Source: Agromyces luteolus (GTDB taxonomy: Bacteria > Actinomycetota > Actinomycetes > Actinomycetales > Microbacteriaceae). Taken from it: a stretch of DNA of 64,000 nt. Location: the NCBI RefSeq assembly GCF_009729855.1, contig NZ_WODA01000002.1, forward strand, positions 124,001 through 188,000. Direction: 5' to 3'. Positions 36,015 to 43,840 of the stretch are shown here, one piece after another (position 1 is the first letter of the stretch; each line of letters opens with the position of its first letter). The notes under the pieces were generated by a model. It was not told the origin of the DNA and did no database searches. It worked only from the letters and a program-made list of their open reading frames with translations. Made by a program: the position numbers and the translations under genes.

Positions 36015-37553
36015 TCAGAAGAGGCCTGTGGGGATCTCGACGTGATTGAGGGCGCCGGGGGCGGCGGTGATCGTGAGCTGGCCGAGCTCGTCGGGGCCGA
36101 GCTCCGGGAGGCGCTGCGCGACCTCGAGGAAGCGGTCGATCTCGGCGGGCTCGAGCACCCACTCGGCGAGCGTGCGGAACTTCTGCACGTACTGCTCGCG
36201 CCCGAACGGCCGGGCGCCGAGCGGGTGCGCGTCGGCGACGGCGATCTCGTCGACGATCTCGTTGCCGTCGGCGAGGCGGATGACGACGCGACCGCCGAAC
36301 GCCTTCTCGCCGATGTCGAGCGAGTGGTAGCGGCGCGTCCACTCCGGGTCCTCGACGGTCGAGACCTTGCGCCAGAGGCCGACGGTGTCGGGTCGGTGCG
36401 CGCGCTCGGGCGTGTACGAGTCCGCGTGGTGCCACGTGCCGTCCTGCAGGGCGACCGTGAAGATGTACGGAATCGAGTGGTCGAGCGTCTCGCGCGAGGC
36501 ATCCGGGTCGTACTTCTGCGGGTCGTTCGCCCCGGTGCCGATCACGTTGTGCGTGTGGTGCGAGGTGTGGATCGTGATCGACTCGATGCCGTCGGGGTCG
36601 TCGAGGATCAGCGGATAGGCGTCGTGGAGCTTGCGGGCGAGGTCGATGAGCGCCTGCGCCTGGTACTCGGCCGAGTGCTCCTTCGTGTAGGAGTCGAGGA
36701 TGGCGCGCTTCGCCTCGCCCGCCTCGGGCAGGGGCACGTCGTAGGTCGCCTCGGGGCCGCCGAGGAGCCAGGCGATCACTCCGTCTTCACCCTCGTAGAT
36801 CGGCACGGGGCTGGTCTCGCCCCGCATGGCGCGGTCGACCGACTCGACGGCCATCTTCCCGGCGAACGCCGGCGCGTGCGCCTTCCACGTCGAGATCTCG
36901 CCCTTGCGCGACTGGCGCGTCGCGGTGGTCGTGTGCAGGGCCTGGCCGATGGCCTGGAAGATCGTCTCCTGGTCGAGGCCGAGCAGGGTGCCGATGCCGG
37001 CGGCGGCGGACGGGCCGAGGTGCGCGACGTGGTCGATCTTGTGCACGTGCAGCGTGATCGCCTTCACGAGGTCGACCTGGATCTCGTACCCGGTCGCGAT
37101 GCCGCGCACCACGTCGCGGCCCGTGAGTCCGCGCGAGGCGGCGAGGTGCTGCGCCACGGCGACGATCGGCGGGATGTTGTCGCCGGGGTGCGAGTAGTCC
37201 GCCGCGAGGAAGGTGTCGTGGAAGTCGAGCTCGCGCACGGCCACGCCGTTCGCCCACGCGGCCCACTCGGGCGAGGTCCGCCGCGCGGCATCCGCACCGA
37301 ACACGGTGGCGCCGTCGCCGCCGATCGAGACGGGGTGCGCGAGCGCCTGGCTGCGGGCGGCGACGACGGGCTTCCGGGCGAGGGATGCCGCGGCGACGGC
37401 GGCATTGTCGATGACGCGGTTCACGACCATGTCGACGACCTCGTCGTCGACCTCGACCGGGTCGACCGCGACGCCCGCGAGCTGCCAGGCGAGCTGGCCC
37501 TCTCGTGCGAGGTTCTCGTCGCTCCGGTGGGTACGCAGGTGGTGGATCTTCAC
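36015..37553 (-). CDS. prpD: 2-methylcitrate dehydratase (MmgE/PrpD family)
   Basis: Dehydrates 2-methylcitrate in propionate catabolism. 512 residues, typical length. Seen: [40 protein letters not shown] (the characteristic family motif), [57 protein letters not shown], and [27 protein letters not shown] -10 box six bases before the GTG start indicates that this gene begins the prp transcript. prpB would normally follow; instead the F3-flanked gene follows, then prpC. Confidence 0.94.
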   Translation of the reverse strand: MKIHHLRTHRSDENLAREGQLAWQLAGVAVDPVEVDDEVVDMVVNRVIDNAAVAAASLARKPVVAARSQALAHPVSIGGDGATVFGADAARRTSPEWAAWANGVAVRELDFHDTFLAADYSHPGDNIPPIVAVAQHLAASRGLTGRDVVRGIATGYEIQVDLVKAITLHVHKIDHVAHLGPSAAAGIGTLLGLDQETIFQAIGQALHTTTATRQSRKGEISTWKAHAPAFAGKMAVESVDRAMRGETSPVPIYEGEDGVIAWLLGGPEATYDVPLPEAGEAKRAILDSYTKEHSAEYQAQALIDLARKLHDAYPLILDDPDGIESITIHTSHHTHNVIGTGANDPQKYDPDASRETLDHSIPYIFTVALQDGTWHHADSYTPERAHRPDTVGLWRKVSTVEDPEWTRRYHSLDIGEKAFGGRVVIRLADGNEIVDEIAVADAHPLGARPFGREQYVQKFRTLAEWVLEPAEIDRFLEVAQRLPELGPDELGQLTITAAPGALNHVEIPTGLF

Positions 37554-37559
37554 TCGCTC

Positions 37560-37565
37560 ACGCTA
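37560..37565 (-). promoter_or_regulatory. -10 box TAGCGT of prpD
   Basis: TAGCGT on the minus strand ends six bases before the GTG start codon; leaderless. Confidence 0.5.
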
Positions 37566-37625
37566 TCGAACCGGGCCCCGTCGCGCCCGGTCTTGACGGC
37601 GACCTCCCTGCCGAGGCATGGGACG

Positions 37626-38948
37626 ATGGAGGGGATGATCCCCACCGCTACCGAGCGCGTCGGCGCACGCGCGATCGACGAGATCCGGAACGACTTCCCG
37701 GCCTTCGCGGCATCCGGCGACGCCCGACCCACCGCGTACCTCGACTCGGCCGCGACGGCGCAGCGACCGACGGCCGTGCTCGACGCCGAACGCGACTACC
37801 TCGAGCACGACCTCGCGGCCGTCCACCGCGGCGCGAGCGCCGCGACCGGCCGCTCGACGACCCGCTTCGAGGAGGCTCGCGCCGACCTCGCCCGGTTCGT
37901 CGGCGCCGCCGACGACCGCGAGATCGTGTGGGCGCAGAACGCGACCGACGCGCTCAACATGGTCGCGCTCGGCATCGCCGACGCGAGCGCCGGCATCGGC
38001 GGGGCGGATGCCGCGCGCTTCGCGCTCCGGCCCGGCGACGAGATCGTGCTGACCGAGGCCGAGCACCACGCGAACCTGCTCCCGTGGCAGCGCGTCGCGC
38101 AGCGCACGGGTGCTCGGCTCGTTCCGGTGAAGGTCGACGAGCACGGGTGCTGGTCGGTCGACGACCTCGTCGCGGTGCTGACCCCGCGCACGCGCATCGT
38201 CGCGTTCGCCGAGATCTCGAACGTAACCGGACTGATCGTGCCGGTCGCCGACGTCGTCGCGGCCGTGCGGGCCCGAGCACCGCAGGCCCTCGTCGTGCTC
38301 GACGCCTGCCAGTCGGTGCCGCACCGCCCCGTCGACCTCGCGGGCTACGACGTCGACTTCGCGGCGTTCTCCGGCCACAAGATGCTCGGGCCGAACGGCA
38401 TCGGCGTGCTCTACGGGCGCGCCGAGCTGCTCGACGCGCTGCCGCCGGCCCGCACGGGCGGCTCGACGATCACGCGCGTGACGTTCGACTCGGCCGAGTT
38501 CCTCCCTGCGCCGCAGCGCTTCGAGGCCGGCACGCAGCCGGTGTCGCAGGCGATCGGGCTGGCGGCGGCCGCCCGCTACCTCGAGGGGATGGGCATGGAT
38601 GCCGTCGCGGCCCACGAGGACGCGTTCGCCGAGCGCGTGGTCGAGGGCGTCGCGGGCATCCCCGGCGTCCGCATCGTCGGCCCGCAGGCCGGGCACGCAC
38701 GCGCCGGTCTCGTGAGCGTCGCCGTCGACGGCGTGCACGCGCACGACGTCGGGCAGTTCCTCGACGACGCGGGCCTCGTCGTGCGCGTGGGCCACCACTG
38801 CGCGCAGCCGCTGCACCGTGCGCTCGGGCTCACCGCGACGACGCGCGCGAGCGCGCACGTCTACACGACCGCGGAGGAGGCCGACCGGTTCGTCGCCGCG
38901 CTCGGCGAGGTCCGCAGCTTCTTCGGACTCGGAACGGGAGCCGCGTGA
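37626..38948 (+). CDS. sufS: Cysteine desulfurase, SufS type
   Basis: PLP enzyme that takes sulfur from cysteine for Fe-S clusters. About 440 residues. Seen: AYLDSAATAQRPTAVLDA, VHRGASAATGRSTTRFEEAR, EAEHHANLLPWQRVAQRTGA, the PLP lysine in FSGHKMLGPNGIGVLYG, RFEAGTQPVSQAIGLAAA and the active-site Cys in VRVGHHCAQPLH. Another ATG three codons later, directly behind GGAGGGG, is an alternative start. sufU starts inside its stop codon. The sufBCD genes are not in the window. GAT is rare as an Asp codon here and appears in GGATGCC words. Confidence 0.94.
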   Translation: MEGMIPTATERVGARAIDEIRNDFPAFAASGDARPTAYLDSAATAQRPTAVLDAERDYLEHDLAAVHRGASAATGRSTTRFEEARADLARFVGAADDREIVWAQNATDALNMVALGIADASAGIGGADAARFALRPGDEIVLTEAEHHANLLPWQRVAQRTGARLVPVKVDEHGCWSVDDLVAVLTPRTRIVAFAEISNVTGLIVPVADVVAAVRARAPQALVVLDACQSVPHRPVDLAGYDVDFAAFSGHKMLGPNGIGVLYGRAELLDALPPARTGGSTITRVTFDSAEFLPAPQRFEAGTQPVSQAIGLAAAARYLEGMGMDAVAAHEDAFAERVVEGVAGIPGVRIVGPQAGHARAGLVSVAVDGVHAHDVGQFLDDAGLVVRVGHHCAQPLHRALGLTATTRASAHVYTTAEEADRFVAALGEVRSFFGLGTGAA

Positions 38949-39388
38949 TGTCGAACCTCGACGGCCTCTACCAGGAGATCATCCTCGACCACGCGAAGGC
39001 GCGGCACGGCGACGGACCGCTCGAGGGCGCCGACGCCGAGCACCACGAGTACAACCCGACCTGCGGCGACGAGATCACCCTCCGGGTGAAGCTCGACGGC
39101 GCGCGCGAGCGCATCGACGCGGTCGCCTGGCAGGGCGACGGATGCAGCATCTCCATGGCGTCGGCGTCGGTGCTCACCGACCTCATGGCCGGTCGGCCGG
39201 TCGACGAGGCGCTCGGCCTCGCCGAGGAGTTCCGCGCCATGCTGCGCTCGAAAGGCGAGGGCGTGCCCGACGAGGACGTGCTCGGCGACGCGATCGCGTT
39301 CCACGGCGTCTCGAAGTACGTCATGCGCATCAAGTGCGCGATGCTCTCGTGGGTCGCGCTCGAGGCGGCGGTCGCGAAGGCGCGCTGA
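38948..39388 (+). CDS. sufU: SufU iron-sulfur assembly protein (sulfur acceptor)
   Basis: Accepts sulfur from SufS with a zinc-bound cysteine. 146 residues, start overlapping the sufS stop by one base (TGATG). Seen: LDGLYQEIILDHAKARHGDG, YNPTCGDEITL with the first Cys, GDGCSISMASASVLTDLM with the second, and VMRIKCAMLSWVALEAA with the third; the insertion around GLAEEFRAMLRSKGEG marks SufU rather than IscU. Works with SufS in Gram-positive bacteria. Confidence 0.95.
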   Translation: MSNLDGLYQEIILDHAKARHGDGPLEGADAEHHEYNPTCGDEITLRVKLDGARERIDAVAWQGDGCSISMASASVLTDLMAGRPVDEALGLAEEFRAMLRSKGEGVPDEDVLGDAIAFHGVSKYVMRIKCAMLSWVALEAAVAKAR

Positions 39389-39400
39389 GCGCGGGGGCGG

Positions 39401-39435
39401 GGTCTCGATACGGGCGCTTCGCGTCCTACTCGACC
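39401..39435. repeat. Palindromic repeat family F1, copy 4
   Basis: GGTCTCGATACGGGCGCTTC continuing to CCTACTCGACC, 12 bases after the sufU stop, between convergent genes. Confidence 0.8.
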
Positions 39436-39446
39436 GCCGGGGTCGG

Positions 39447-39481
39447 GGTCTCGATACGGGCGCTTCGCGTCCTACTCGACC
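39447..39481. repeat. Palindromic repeat family F1, copy 5
   Basis: Identical in sequence to copy 4 and 11 bases after it; ends eight bases before the stop of the convergent YCII gene. Confidence 0.8.
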
Positions 39482-39489
39482 AGCGGGGG

Positions 39490-39828
39490 TCACATGCCCG
39501 GAACCGCCTGCGCGGCATGCACCTCGATCTCGCACCCGCCGGGCATCTTCAGGTGCGGATGCACCTTCGCCAGCGCGAGCGCCGCGTCCATGTCCTCGGC
39601 TTCGATGATCGTGTAGCCGCTGACCTCGCGTGTGCTCGGCGCGGTCGAGCCGTCGGAACTCACGCGGACGCCCTCCGCGAGCGGCGTGCCGAAGTCGACC
39701 ATGTCGCCGCCGACCTTCGCCGCCCACTCCATCCACTCGCCCATCACGGCGGCGGTCTGCTCGTCGGTCGGCGGGGTGGCATCGGCGGGGCTCATCGGGG
39801 CGTGGTAGATGAACACGAAACGTGACAT
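39490..39828 (-). CDS. YCII/DGPF-domain protein
   Basis: A 112-residue protein of the YCII-related (DGPF) family: SRFVFIYHAPMSP, AVMGEWMEWAAKVGGDMVD, GTPLAEGV and the motif YTIIEAEDMDAALALAKVHP, HLKMPGGCEIEVHAA. Members are often next to SRPBCC and ArsR genes, as here; the family is dimeric ferredoxin-like, with no proven general activity. It ends the ArsR-SRPBCC-YCII run, 82 bases after the SRPBCC gene. Confidence 0.82.
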   Translation of the reverse strand: MSRFVFIYHAPMSPADATPPTDEQTAAVMGEWMEWAAKVGGDMVDFGTPLAEGVRVSSDGSTAPSTREVSGYTIIEAEDMDAALALAKVHPHLKMPGGCEIEVHAAQAVPGM

Positions 39829-39910
39829 GGTGTCGGTCCTCTCGGAATCGGTGGCGGGCTTCCGGTCGGGAGCCCGGGGTGCCGGCGACGGCGCCGGTAC
39901 GGGGCGGGGG

Positions 39911-40348
39911 TCAGCCGGTCGACGGCTCGAAGACGGCGGCGATGGATTCGAGGCATCCGCGCCAGCCGTCGCCGTGCCGTTCGGCCGACTCGGTCGACGA
40001 GAAGCGCGTGTGGGTGATCCGGACGCTGGTGCCCTCGTCGGCGTCGGCGAAGCGCACCTCGACGAGCGTCTCCTCGTCGGTTCCGTCCCACCGCCAGGTG
40101 AAGCTCAGCCGGTCGATGGGATCGACGTCGACGTACGTGCCCGAGGTGGCGTAGACCGCGTCGGGGCCGTGCATCTCGAAGCGGTAGGCTCCGCCGGGTC
40201 GCGGGTCGATCGTGGCGACGGTCTCCCCGTACTCGGAGACCGAGGGGCGCATCCAGCGCGCCGCGTGCGCGGCATCCGTCCAGAGCGACCACATGGTCGA
40301 TCGGTCGATCGCGAACGTGCGCTCGATGTCGAAGACGGCGTCAGGCAT
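39911..40348 (-). CDS. SRPBCC (AHSA1-like) domain protein
   Basis: A 145-residue START-like protein: FDIERTFAIDRSTMWSLWTD, HAARWMRPSVSEYGETVATI, DPRPGGAYRFEMHG and a final helix HGDGWRGCLESIAAVFEP. Overlaps the upstream ArsR gene by eight bases, the classic ArsR-SRPBCC pair in which the regulator represses both. Ligand unknown. Confidence 0.85.
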   Translation of the reverse strand: MPDAVFDIERTFAIDRSTMWSLWTDAAHAARWMRPSVSEYGETVATIDPRPGGAYRFEMHGPDAVYATSGTYVDVDPIDRLSFTWRWDGTDEETLVEVRFADADEGTSVRITHTRFSSTESAERHGDGWRGCLESIAAVFEPSTG

Positions 40349-40727
40349 CGTGGTCGTCCTCCATCGTGGAGATGTACGAGTCGAGGGCGTCGAGCCGGGC
40401 GGTCCAGTACTCGCGTGCGCGGACGATCCACTGCTGCGCTTCGATCAGCGCCATGGTGTCGAGCACGAGCCGACGCTCCCGGCCGTCGCCCACGCGACGG
40501 ACGAGCCCGGCCTTCTCGAGGGCCGCGGTGTGCTTGTTGAGCAGTTGCGGTGAGACGCCGCGGTCGGCGGCGACCTGCGACATGCGCGGCGAGTCGGTCC
40601 TCGCGGCGAGGTAGACGACGAGGTCGCGTCGGGACCGATGCGAGAGCGCCGCGAAGACCGCGTCGAGGCGGTCGGCGTCCCCCTCCGTCCGGGCCTGCAG
40701 GCCTCCGTCGCCCATCGAGTAAACCAT
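40341..40727 (-). CDS. ArsR family repressor (SRPBCC-linked subgroup)
   Basis: A 128-residue winged-helix regulator: ADRLDAVFAALSHRSRRDLV, SQVAADRGVSPQLLNKHTAA, LEKAGLVRRVGDGRERRLVL. The metal-site ELCVCDL is missing, so it is not a metal sensor; it belongs to the group paired with AHSA1 proteins. The ATG is placed within a 16-base palindrome, giving MVYSMGD, similar to the MVKYS opening common in this subgroup; an ATG four codons later is the alternative. Autoregulation through the palindrome is inferred. Confidence 0.83.
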   Translation of the reverse strand: MVYSMGDGGLQARTEGDADRLDAVFAALSHRSRRDLVVYLAARTDSPRMSQVAADRGVSPQLLNKHTAALEKAGLVRRVGDGRERRLVLDTMALIEAQQWIVRAREYWTARLDALDSYISTMEDDHDA

Positions 40728-40735
40728 ATGGTTTA
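40720..40735. promoter_or_regulatory. ArsR operator palindrome containing the start codon
   Basis: TAAACCATATGGTTTA is a perfect 16-base palindrome whose central ATG is the preferred start codon; an AATAAT -10-like hexamer lies seven bases upstream of the ATG. It is strikingly AT-rich against its surroundings. Confidence 0.65.
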
Positions 40736-40779
40736 TTATTCGCCGGACGAAGGCGCCGCACAACCCCCTGTGACGACCG

Positions 40780-40814
40780 GGTCTCGATACGGGCGCTTCG
40801 CGTCCTACTCGACC
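40780..40814. repeat. Palindromic repeat family F1, copy 6
   Basis: Same unit as copy 4, first of an array of three full copies spaced 45 and 46 bases between the ArsR promoter and the echA-like gene. Confidence 0.8.
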
Positions 40815-40824
40815 ACCGGGGGCG

Positions 40825-40859
40825 GGTCTCGATACGGGCGCTTCGCGTCCTACTCGACC
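40825..40859. repeat. Palindromic repeat family F1, copy 7
   Basis: Second unit of the array, separated by ten bases of ACCGGGGGC-like spacer. Confidence 0.8.
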
Positions 40860-40870
40860 ACCGGGAGCGG

Positions 40871-40905
40871 GGTCTCGATACGGGCGCTTCGCGTCCTACT
40901 CGACC
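40871..40905. repeat. Palindromic repeat family F1, copy 8
   Basis: Third unit of the array. Confidence 0.8.
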
Positions 40906-40917
40906 ACCAGGGGCCGG

Positions 40918-40939
40918 GCGCGTCTCGGCCTACTCGACC
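40918..40939. repeat. Palindromic repeat family F1, copy 9 (internally deleted)
   Basis: CGTCTCGGCCTACTCGACC lacks the central ATACGGGCGCTTCGCGT portion. The TAG on its minus strand is the stop codon of the neighbouring enoyl-CoA hydratase-family gene. Confidence 0.7.
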
Positions 40940-42072
40940 ACCGGGGGCGGGGCGTCCCAGACGGGGTCGTGCAGCTGCTCCCGGAGCACGCGAGCGGGCA
41001 GGCCCGGCGGCACGTCGTCGAGCGTCGGCGGATCCCACTTCGGCGAGCGGTCCTTGTCGATGACCTGCGCGCGGATGCCCTCGTGCAGGTCGTGCTGCCC
41101 GATGAACCACGACACGGCGCGGAACTCCTGCTCGAGCGCGTCCTCGAGGCTCGGCAGCGTGCGGGCGCGGCGCACCGCCTCGAGCGTGACGGCGAGCGCC
41201 GTGGGCGAGAGCGTCTCGAGCTCGTCGGCGGCCGCCGCCGCATAGGCGTGAGCGGGCTGGTCGGCCGGATGCGGGGACCCGTCGCCCGCGCCGGGCGCGC
41301 CCCACGCGGCATCCGCTCGCCCCTCGGCGAACGCCCGCAGGCGGTCGATGATGCCGTGCACGGTCGGCGCGGAGAAGCACGCGTCGACCCATGGACGTGC
41401 CGCCGCCAGCGCGGACGGTCCGGGCGTCTCGTCGAAGAGCATGACGATCTCCGCCGGCGTGCCGGGGTCGGCGCGCTCCTCGAGCGCCTGGAGCAGGTGC
41501 GGGATGCTCGCGCTCGGCACGAACACGTCGGCGAAGCCGGCGTGGATGGCGTCGGCGGCGTCCATGGTCCGGGCGTTCAGGGCGAGGTGGATGCCGAGCT
41601 CGCCGGGCGCCCGGCCGAGCAGCCAGGTGCCGCCGACGTCGGGCGTGAAGCCGATGCGGGTCTCGGGCATCGCGACGCGCGAGCGCTCGGTGACGACGCG
41701 GATCGACGCGTGCCCGGCGAGCCCGATGCCGCCGCCCATGGTGATGCCGTCCATGATCGCGATGACGGGCTTCGGGTAGCGCGCGATCGCCGAGTTCAGG
41801 CGATACTCGTCGCGGAAGAAGCGCAGCGCCTCGGCGACGTGCCCGCCCGTGGCGTACAGGTAGAGCTCGCGGATGTCGCCGCCCGCGCAGAACCCGCGCT
41901 CGCCCGCGCCGTCGAGCACGACCGTCGAGACCTCGGGGTCGTGCCGCCACGCGTCGAACACGGCGGTGAGCGCGCGGATCATCTCGTAGCTCAGCGCGTT
42001 CAGCGCCTGCGGCCGTTCGAGCGTCAGGTGGCCGACGCCGTCGGCGACGCTCGCGGAGATGTGCTCGCTCAC
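40930..42072 (-). CDS. Enoyl-CoA hydratase/isomerase family, probably 3-hydroxyisobutyryl-CoA hydrolase
   Basis: A 380-residue crotonase-fold protein; this length and layout fit 3-hydroxyisobutyryl-CoA hydrolase (valine breakdown) rather than the 260-residue hydratases. Seen: VGHLTLERPQALNALSYEMI, GAGERGFCAGGDIRELY (oxyanion hole), ITMGGGIGLAGHASIRVVTE, MPETRIGFTPDVGGTWLLGR and the C-terminal HDLHEGIRAQVIDKDRSPKW motif of the hydrolase group. The last codons and the TAG stop come from an F1 repeat. GTG start supported by a TACCGT -10 box six bases upstream. Confidence 0.87.
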   Translation of the reverse strand: MSEHISASVADGVGHLTLERPQALNALSYEMIRALTAVFDAWRHDPEVSTVVLDGAGERGFCAGGDIRELYLYATGGHVAEALRFFRDEYRLNSAIARYPKPVIAIMDGITMGGGIGLAGHASIRVVTERSRVAMPETRIGFTPDVGGTWLLGRAPGELGIHLALNARTMDAADAIHAGFADVFVPSASIPHLLQALEERADPGTPAEIVMLFDETPGPSALAAARPWVDACFSAPTVHGIIDRLRAFAEGRADAAWGAPGAGDGSPHPADQPAHAYAAAAADELETLSPTALAVTLEAVRRARTLPSLEDALEQEFRAVSWFIGQHDLHEGIRAQVIDKDRSPKWDPPTLDDVPPGLPARVLREQLHDPVWDAPPPVVE

Positions 42073-42078
42073 GGTGCA

Positions 42079-42084
42079 ACGGTA
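42079..42084 (-). promoter_or_regulatory. -10 box TACCGT of the enoyl-CoA hydratase-family gene
   Basis: TACCGT on the minus strand ends six bases before the GTG start; leaderless. Confidence 0.5.
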
Positions 42085-42128
42085 GCGGCATCCCCTCGCG
42101 CCGCGTAGCGTCGGCCGGGGGAGGAACC

Positions 42129-42512
42129 ATGATCGAATCCGCGTTCCCGATCGTCGAGGTGCCCGACATGGAGGCCGCGCTGCGGTTCTACCGCGACGGG
42201 CTCGGCGCCACCGTGACGTACCGCTACCCGCCCGAGGGCGAGCCGCTGTTCGCGACGCTGCAGGCGGGGTCGTCGCAGGTCGGGCTCGGCCTCGCCGACG
42301 GGGCGACGGCGGGCGAAGGCGCCGGCATCCTGCTCTGGTTCTACGTCGACGACGTCGATGCGGTCACCACCTCGCTCGCCGAGGCCGGGTTCCTCGTGGT
42401 CGAGGAGCCGAGCGACAGCGACTGGGGCGAGCGCGTCTCGCTCGTGACCGATCCGTTCGGCACGCGCGTGCGGCTCGGGCAGCCGATCGCGCCGCCGCCC
42501 GACGAGGAGTAG
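42129..42512 (+). CDS. VOC (glyoxalase/bleomycin-resistance) family protein
   Basis: A 127-residue VOC protein: SAFPIVEVPDMEAALRFYRD, GLGATVTYRYPPEGEPLFAT, VGLGLADG, then WFYVDDVDAVTTSLAEAGF and VTDPFGTRVRLGQP, two complete VOC modules. Likely dimeric; ligand unknown. GGGGGAGGAA before the ATG is a strong ribosome-binding site, and TAGCGT 16 bases further upstream is a -10 candidate: this gene is leadered, unlike many neighbours. Confidence 0.85.
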   Translation: MIESAFPIVEVPDMEAALRFYRDGLGATVTYRYPPEGEPLFATLQAGSSQVGLGLADGATAGEGAGILLWFYVDDVDAVTTSLAEAGFLVVEEPSDSDWGERVSLVTDPFGTRVRLGQPIAPPPDEE

Positions 42513-42526
42513 GCCGGACGGCCGGC

Positions 42527-43222
42527 TCAGCCGGCGTCGAGCACGACGACCTCGACGTCGGCGCGATGCACGAACCCGAGCCGTTCGTACAGGGCGACGG
42601 CGGGCCGGTTCCGCGCGTAGGCGTGCAGGAACGGGGTCTCGCTGCGGGCGAGGATGCGCCGGGCCACCGCGATGCTGAGCGCGGCGGCGAGCCCGCGGCC
42701 GCGATGATCGGGATGCGTGCAGACGCCGCTGACCTCGGTGTGCCCGTCGGGCCGCATGCGCTCGCCCGCCATCGCGACGAGGGCGCCGGTCGTGGGCTCG
42801 CGCACGCCGACGAAGCCGCCGAGCTCGTGCGTGCGGGCCTCGAACGGTCCGGGCTCGGTCAGGCGGGCGAGGGCGAGCATCTCGGGCGCGTCCGACGCGC
42901 CGAGCTCGAGCAGGGTCGGTGCCGACGACGGATGCCTCGGCTCGGCCAGGCGGTCGAGCACCAGCTGCACGCCCGGCGCGCGCAGCCGCTCGACGGTGCC
43001 GGGCGGCACCGGCGCCGGCGCCGCCTGCAGCAGGACGACGCGACCGTGCGCCCGGACGAGCGCGGCGAGCGCCTCGAGCTGATCGGGGTCGTCGTCTCCG
43101 ATCGCCGCGAACGGGCCGACCGCCGGGTCGTACCGCACCGCCGGCCCGTCGCCGATCGCGAATCCGCGCTGGCGGCCGGTGAGCGCGCTCCACGCGGGTC
43201 GGTCGAGCGGATGCCGCGTCAC
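42527..43222 (-). CDS. GNAT family N-acetyltransferase
   Basis: A 231-residue acetyltransferase. N-terminal half is variable (DPDQLEALAALVRAHGRVVL); the C-terminal half holds the GNAT core ALARLTEPGPFEARTHELG, VAMAGERMRPDGHTEVSGVC, the acetyl-CoA loop THPDHRGRGLAAALSIAVAR and NRPAVALYERLGFVHRADVE. Substrate unknown; similar proteins are annotated as FR47-like. Its GTG start overlaps the MarR stop (GTGA), so the pair is translationally coupled and the MarR protein probably controls it. Confidence 0.85.
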   Translation of the reverse strand: MTRHPLDRPAWSALTGRQRGFAIGDGPAVRYDPAVGPFAAIGDDDPDQLEALAALVRAHGRVVLLQAAPAPVPPGTVERLRAPGVQLVLDRLAEPRHPSSAPTLLELGASDAPEMLALARLTEPGPFEARTHELGGFVGVREPTTGALVAMAGERMRPDGHTEVSGVCTHPDHRGRGLAAALSIAVARRILARSETPFLHAYARNRPAVALYERLGFVHRADVEVVVLDAG

Positions 43223-43758
43223 GACACCCCCTCCGCACCCGGCGTCGCCGGCGCCACCGGCGCCGCGTGCTCGGCCGTCGTCGCGAGTTCGGCGGCACGG
43301 CGATCCAGGGGCCGGTCGTCGAGTCGGCGTTCGAGCCCCGCGACCTGCTCGAGGAGCGAACCCTCGAGTCCTCCGCACGCCTCCGCCACCGCGGCGTCGA
43401 TCCGGGGCCACAGGTCGCGGCGGGCGCGCTCGACGAGTGCGGCGCCGGCGGCCGTGAGCGCGACGGTCCGCCGTCGGCGGTCGTCGCCGTCGGCCGCGAC
43501 CGTGACGAGGCCGAGGTCGGCGAGGCTCGTGACGGTGCGCGTGACCCCGGGCTGGGCGACGCCGAGCTGCTCGGCCAGCTCACCCACGGACGCCGGCGCG
43601 CGATCGAGCGAGGCGAGCACGGGGAACCAGCTCGCCGGGATGTCGGCGCCCTCGGCGCGGATGAACCGGGAGGTCTCGGACTGCAGTCGCTCTCCGAGCC
43701 GCTTGAGCCGCGACCCGAGTGTCAGGTGCCCGAGTCGTGCCACGAGGTCTTCCGCCAT
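43219..43758 (-). CDS. MarR family transcriptional regulator
   Basis: A 179-residue winged-helix regulator: SWFPVLASLDRAPASVGELA, EQLGVAQPGVTRTVTSLADL, GLVTVAADGDDRRRRTVALT (the wing with DxRR). The C-terminal 30 residues are Ala/Pro-rich. It heads a two-gene run with the GNAT gene and is divergent from the LysE-type exporter gene; an AT-rich palindromic region between them is the likely operator for all three. Confidence 0.88.
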   Translation of the reverse strand: MAEDLVARLGHLTLGSRLKRLGERLQSETSRFIRAEGADIPASWFPVLASLDRAPASVGELAEQLGVAQPGVTRTVTSLADLGLVTVAADGDDRRRRTVALTAAGAALVERARRDLWPRIDAAVAEACGGLEGSLLEQVAGLERRLDDRPLDRRAAELATTAEHAAPVAPATPGAEGVS

Positions 43759-43782
43759 GCCCGCCTCCCGCCTCCTCATTCG

Positions 43783-43806
43783 ATAACAGGTTATATAGCA
43801 GCATAT
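43783..43806. promoter_or_regulatory. Candidate MarR operator
   Basis: ATAAC-AG-GTTAT followed by ATATAGCAGCATAT: two overlapping AT-rich inverted repeats, 25 bases upstream of the MarR ATG and before the LysE promoter, in otherwise GC-rich sequence. Confidence 0.5.
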
Positions 43807-43827
43807 GGACGCGCAAGCCCACGGGCG

Positions 43828-43833
43828 TAGGAT
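43828..43833 (+). promoter_or_regulatory. -10 box TAGGAT of the LysE-type gene
   Basis: TAGGAT ends seven bases before the GTG preferred as start; supports the shorter protein. Confidence 0.5.
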
Positions 43834-43840
43834 CGCCCTC

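Noticed and set aside
40780-40939. Regular array of three F1 units resembling a CRISPR array
   Set aside because: Spacers are only about ten bases and nearly identical, the repeat is found elsewhere singly, and no cas genes are present.
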